A stretch of DNA of 64,000 nucleotides from Sphingobacteriaceae bacterium (GTDB taxonomy: Bacteria; Bacteroidota; Bacteroidia; B-17B0; Aurantibacillaceae), in the NCBI GenBank assembly GCA_016705695.1, contig JADJLA010000008.1:1-64000 (forward strand), written 5' to 3'. A program made the translations under genes and the position numbers. Each line of letters opens with the position of its first letter. The first letter of the stretch is position 1. Below the pieces are notes generated by a model, which was not told the origin of the DNA, did no database searches, and worked only from the letters and a program-made list of their open reading frames with translations. Below are positions 60,685 through 64,000 of this stretch, one piece after another.

Positions 60685-61866
60685 ATGCAAAAATTAATTA
60701 TTGCCACAGCATTACTTTTTACTTTTACAGCTTGCGATAACGCCGAGAAAAAAGGCGCGTTCGAACTTTCAGGAAACTTTACTAACTCAAAAGGGGAAAC
60801 CATTTACCTTGAGAAATTAGCAGGGCAACAACCCGTTATTGTTGATAGCACAGTGGTAGATGAAAAAGGAGATTTTGCATTTACTAACTACGACGCAAAA
60901 ATTGGTTTTTACCGCATAAAAACAAGCGAGCAAAATTTTGCCATGCTAGTTTTAGATTCGGCCGACAAAGTAAAAGTAACAGGAAATATGGCGGATCTTG
61001 GAAATACTTATAAGGTTGAAGGTAGCGCAGAAACTAAACTTTTTATGCAATACAATGATCTTTCAAGAAAACTACAAGTTCGCAAAGATTCACTAACTCA
61101 GGCTTTTCAATCAACAGCCATGAGCATTGGATTAGATAAGTTACAACAAGTGAATCCTGAATTGGCTGCAAAACGTGGCGATTCATTAAGTAGAACAATG
61201 GAAGAACCTTACATGGCAATGATCGAATCTGAGAATGTAAAATTATCGAGCGTGATCAAGCAAAACACTGGTATGTTTGCTTCCATTATTGCTATACAAG
61301 CTTTAGATCCGGAAAAATATTATGATGTTTTTGTTGAGTTGGATAAAAACTTAATTAAGAAGTTTCCAAACAATCAAAACGTGTTAATGTTTCACGACAT
61401 GGTGAGCAAAAGTATGGCTTTAGGAATTGGAAATGATGCCCCTGAAATTAATTTACCTGACGTAAACGGAAAGGACCTTGCGCTTTCTTCATTGAGAGGA
61501 AAAGTGGTATTGATAGATTTTTGGGCTAGCTGGTGCAAGCCTTGTAGAGCAGAGATGCCAAGTGTTATAAAGGCGTATAAGAAATTTAAAGACAAAGGCT
61601 TTGAGATCTATGGTGTATCACTAGATCAAACAAAAGATAAATGGGTAGAAGCCATTCAACAGGATGGAATTACTTGGCCACAAGTAAGCGATCTTAAATA
61701 TTGGGAGTGTGCTGCTGCACGTCTTTATAATGTTCAAGGCATTCCATTTGCCGTATTAATTGATAAAGAAGGAAAGATTCTGGCGAAGAATTTAAGAGGC
61801 GAAGAATTAGAAAAGGCTATTGAATTAGCACTTAGCGGAAAGCCTCAAGAAGAAGTTAAGCAGTAA
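60685..61866 (+). CDS. TlpA-like thioredoxin lipoprotein with N-terminal DUF4369-like domain
   Basis: The 393-residue exported protein has a lipoprotein signal (IIATALLFTFTAC). Residues about 20-110 are DUF4369-like (FELSGNFTNSKGETIYLEKLAG), about 115-250 a helical linker, and about 255-385 an AhpC/TSA-Redoxin domain with VVLIDFWASWCKPCRAEMP. The active site is C284-K-P-C287. It would reduce disulphides or act in cytochrome c maturation in the periplasm. The gene starts four bases after the gatB stop. Bacteroidota carry many paralogues, so the exact partner is unknown. Confidence 0.93.
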   Translation: MQKLIIATALLFTFTACDNAEKKGAFELSGNFTNSKGETIYLEKLAGQQPVIVDSTVVDEKGDFAFTNYDAKIGFYRIKTSEQNFAMLVLDSADKVKVTGNMADLGNTYKVEGSAETKLFMQYNDLSRKLQVRKDSLTQAFQSTAMSIGLDKLQQVNPELAAKRGDSLSRTMEEPYMAMIESENVKLSSVIKQNTGMFASIIAIQALDPEKYYDVFVELDKNLIKKFPNNQNVLMFHDMVSKSMALGIGNDAPEINLPDVNGKDLALSSLRGKVVLIDFWASWCKPCRAEMPSVIKAYKKFKDKGFEIYGVSLDQTKDKWVEAIQQDGITWPQVSDLKYWECAAARLYNVQGIPFAVLIDKEGKILAKNLRGEELEKAIELALSGKPQEEVKQ

Positions 61867-61871
61867 TTTTT

Positions 61872-62669
61872 TTGACAGTAAATAAAAAAATATTCTCTTT
61901 TAAATTAGATCGCTACAAACTTCTTGTGGCGATTTTTGCTATTTACACAAACCTATTTTCGCAGCAAACCTATTTTCAACAAGAGGTAAATTACAAAATT
62001 GACGTAAAGCTCAACGATACAGACCACAGCTTAAAAGCCTTTGAAGAATTGCAATACATTAATAACGCAAGTAATTCTATTAGCTATATTTATTTTCACT
62101 TATGGCCTAATGGTTACAAGAATAACGAAACTGCTTTAGCAAAACAGTTACTCAAATTAAAAAAAACGGAACTCTATTTTTCTAAAAAAGAAGAGCGAGG
62201 ATATATAGATAGTTTGGATTTTAAAGTGGATGGAAAGTCGGTTAAAATAGAATACGATGAACAAAATCCTGATATATGTAAATTAGTTTTGAACGAGCCC
62301 CTTCGCTCATTGGATACTGTAAATATTACAACGCCTTTTTATGTAAAAATTCCAGATGCAAAATTTTCACGTTTAGGTCACGATAATCAAGCGTATTATA
62401 TTACTCAATGGTATCCAAAACCTGCAGTTTACGATGCCGAAGGTTGGCATCCCATGCCTTATTTAGATCAAGGAGAATTTTACAGTGAGTTTGGATCGTT
62501 TGATGTTTCTATTACACTCCCAAAAAATTATATTCTTTCGGCAACTGGTGATAGAGAAGACAATGATGAGGAGGAGAGCTTTTTTGAACGAGAATGTTAT
62601 TCGTACTTTAACAGCAATGGAAGCCGGAAAGTATCCTACAGACATGACCTTTCCAGCATCAAGTTCTAA
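61872..62669 (+). CDS. M1-family aminopeptidase, N-terminal fragment
   Basis: A TTG start five bases after tlpA gives a signal peptide (YKLLVAIFAIYTNLFSQQ) and the N-terminal M1 beta domain (SISYIYFHLWPNGYKNNETAL, KFSRLGHDNQAYYITQWYPKPAVYD, PKNYILSATGDRED). The frame is lost at the T-run 62580-62585, where one T too many is present. Beyond this the product is nonsense (ECYSYFNSNGSRK). Continuing in the +1 frame gives the catalytic part listed next. Confidence 0.8.
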   Translation: MTVNKKIFSFKLDRYKLLVAIFAIYTNLFSQQTYFQQEVNYKIDVKLNDTDHSLKAFEELQYINNASNSISYIYFHLWPNGYKNNETALAKQLLKLKKTELYFSKKEERGYIDSLDFKVDGKSVKIEYDEQNPDICKLVLNEPLRSLDTVNITTPFYVKIPDAKFSRLGHDNQAYYITQWYPKPAVYDAEGWHPMPYLDQGEFYSEFGSFDVSITLPKNYILSATGDREDNDEEESFFERECYSYFNSNGSRKVSYRHDLSSIKF

Positions 62670-64000
62670 ATTAAAAACCATAAAATTTAAGCAATACCGC
62701 GTACACGACTTTGCTTGGTTTGCAGATAAACGTTATAATGTTTTGCACGATCAGATCCAATTGCCAAATACAAATCGTACGGTTGATACATGGGCTTATT
62801 TTACAAATAAACAATTTAATTATTGGAAAGACGCTTTGGATTATGTGAACGAATCCACCATCTTTTATTCATATTTAGTTGGAGATTATCCTTACAATAA
62901 TGTATCGGCTGTGGATGGAGTTATTATGGCGGGTGGGGGAATGGAATATCCGAATGTTACAGTAATAGGATCAGTTGGTTCACGAATGGAGTTAGATATT
63001 ACCATTGCTCACGAGGTTGGTCATAATTGGTTCTATGGAATTTTAGGAAGTAACGAGCGCGATCATCCGGGTCTAGATGAAGGAATTAACTCATATTACG
63101 AAATGAGTTATGTGCGCGCGAAATACCCAAGCTATAAAATTAGCGAGCTTATCGGATTCGATTCAACCCGAAATTTTTTAGGAGCAAATAAAATGGCGTA
63201 TTGGCGCGAAAAGGAAGCGGCCTATTTATTTTCAGCAAAAGCAAATATCGATCAACCAATTGAAACGCATTCACAAGATCTATCCAATTTTAATTATGGT
63301 TCTATTATTTATTGCAAAACTGCTGTTGTGATGGATTATTTGAGAGATTACATGGGAGATGAAGTTTTTAATAAGGCTATGCAATTCTACTATGAGAATT
63401 ATAAATTCAAGCATCCACAGATGAAGGATCTAGTAAGTACGCTGCAATATTTTAGTGGAAATGATCTCTCGTGGTTCTCACAATACATGATCACCGGAAA
63501 TGCCAAGATCGATCATAAGATCAAACGTGTTAAACGAAATAAAGATAATAGCTACGAAGTAGTTGTAAAGAATAAAACGGGAACGCCTGTTCCGTTAAAT
63601 ATTTACGGTTATAAAGATGGAAAGCCGGTTGGTTATGCTTGGTTCAATGGATCTGACTCTACTAGGCATTTGGATTTCCCTCCAAGCGATGTAGATTATT
63701 TTAAGATAGATGGTTTGGATCTTATGCCCGATGTAAATCGTAAGAATAATTATTCCAGAACAAGAGGTGTTTTTAGAAAAGTAAAACCATTACAGTTTAA
63801 TTTGTTAACCAAGCTTCCGGATGCACAAAAAAATCAGATCAATTATCTGCCCATAGTAGGATTTAATTTGTACAATGGATTTATGGCCGGAATCTGTTTA
63901 CACAATTATAGTTTTTTCGACAAGAAAGTGGATATTAGTTTAGCACCCATGTACGGCTTTAGAAGTAAGACCTTTACCGGTTTTGCGGAAACAAATCTTA
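62563..64000 (+). CDS. M1-family aminopeptidase, catalytic part (cut by window edge)
   Basis: This frame continues the previous gene: RAFLNENVIRTL and on to the end of the window. The zinc site is HEVGHNWFYG at about 63010, followed 18 residues after the second His by the third ligand in LDEGINSYYE. The exopeptidase loop reads AGGGMEYPNVTV (GMEN-like). It is a periplasmic zinc aminopeptidase, and the following residues resemble the Ig-like and helical domains of the family. There is no in-frame stop before 64000, so the gene runs off the window. In nature it is likely one gene with the preceding fragment. Confidence 0.85.
   Translation, partial: MMRRRAFLNENVIRTLTAMEAGKYPTDMTFPASSSKLKTIKFKQYRVHDFAWFADKRYNVLHDQIQLPNTNRTVDTWAYFTNKQFNYWKDALDYVNESTIFYSYLVGDYPYNNVSAVDGVIMAGGGMEYPNVTVIGSVGSRMELDITIAHEVGHNWFYGILGSNERDHPGLDEGINSYYEMSYVRAKYPSYKISELIGFDSTRNFLGANKMAYWREKEAAYLFSAKANIDQPIETHSQDLSNFNYGSIIYCKTAVVMDYLRDYMGDEVFNKAMQFYYENYKFKHPQMKDLVSTLQYFSGNDLSWFSQYMITGNAKIDHKIKRVKRNKDNSYEVVVKNKTGTPVPLNIYGYKDGKPVGYAWFNGSDSTRHLDFPPSDVDYFKIDGLDLMPDVNRKNNYSRTRGVFRKVKPLQFNLLTKLPDAQKNQINYLPIVGFNLYNGFMAGICLHNYSFFDKKVDISLAPMYGFRSKTFTGFAETNL

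Overview
The window is chromosomal DNA from a member of the Bacteroidota. The base composition is low-GC. The gene families are typical of the phylum: a LytTR regulator paired with a propeller-type sensor, LolA and LolD, a Porin_10-type porin, DUF4139, DUF3108, a split E1-fused 2-oxoacid dehydrogenase, and TlpA with an N-terminal DUF4369-like region. Several genes are preceded by the phylum's promoter pattern, TTG or TTTG, about 19 bases, then TAnnTTTG. The order within the phylum cannot be fixed from the sequence alone. No tRNA, rRNA, CRISPR array, prophage or transposase gene was seen.

Layout. 1-5.5 kb: a sensor and LytTR pair, a secreted dipeptidyl peptidase IV, a sirtuin and NhaD. 5.5-9.5 kb: an M48 lipoprotein protease, ClpS, fumarylacetoacetase, an unknown protein and MoxR. 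9.5-13.7 kb: acyl-CoA dehydrogenase, Apt, a bifunctional nuclease and EtfBA. 13.8-15.6 kb: a MarR/YceI pair with a striking palindromic operator, then RluF. 15.8-18.6 kb: an ABC ATPase, an outer-membrane protein and Kdo transferase. 18.7-23.7 kb: a lipoprotein, two small exported proteins and a large TerB-ABC-2 fusion transporter. 23.7-32.6 kb: NadB, an Nfu protein, a DASS anion transporter, LolD, an MsbA-like exporter, TruA and RlmD. 32.7-37 kb: a universal stress protein, a possible hairpin RNA, a repeat cluster, a porin and a patatin. 37.2-41.4 kb: an operon of a TPR lipoprotein, two Fe-S proteins that together look like a split ETF:menaquinone oxidoreductase, and an MCE protein. 41.4-54.7 kb: a SpoU methylase, DUF4139, FtsK, LolA, Rho, DUF3108, PlsC and GyrB. 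54.8-64 kb: a membrane glycosyltransferase, fused E1, an NlpC/P60 lipoprotein, GatB, a TlpA thioredoxin and an M1 aminopeptidase cut by the window edge.

Most of this is housekeeping. One possible metabolic link runs across the window: acyl-CoA dehydrogenase passes electrons to EtfAB, and the split Fe-S membrane pair at 38.2-40.3 kb could pass them on to menaquinone.

Two features stand out beyond gene content. First, at least five genes, probably six with Rho, are broken by single-base shifts. Each shift can be repaired by adding or removing one base, nearly always in a homopolymer run. This suggests consensus errors in the assembly rather than real decay. Second, intergenic space is filled with several families of palindromic repeats: two 162-bp elements ending in ATACCAAAT, two 245-bp direct copies that each begin inside a TAG stop codon, a TGTGTTTG-ended palindrome and others. 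No dramatic new system is evident. The best candidates for undescribed biology are the exported-protein/TerB-ABC-2 cluster, the zinc-ligand-free sirtuin and the MarR/YceI control region.
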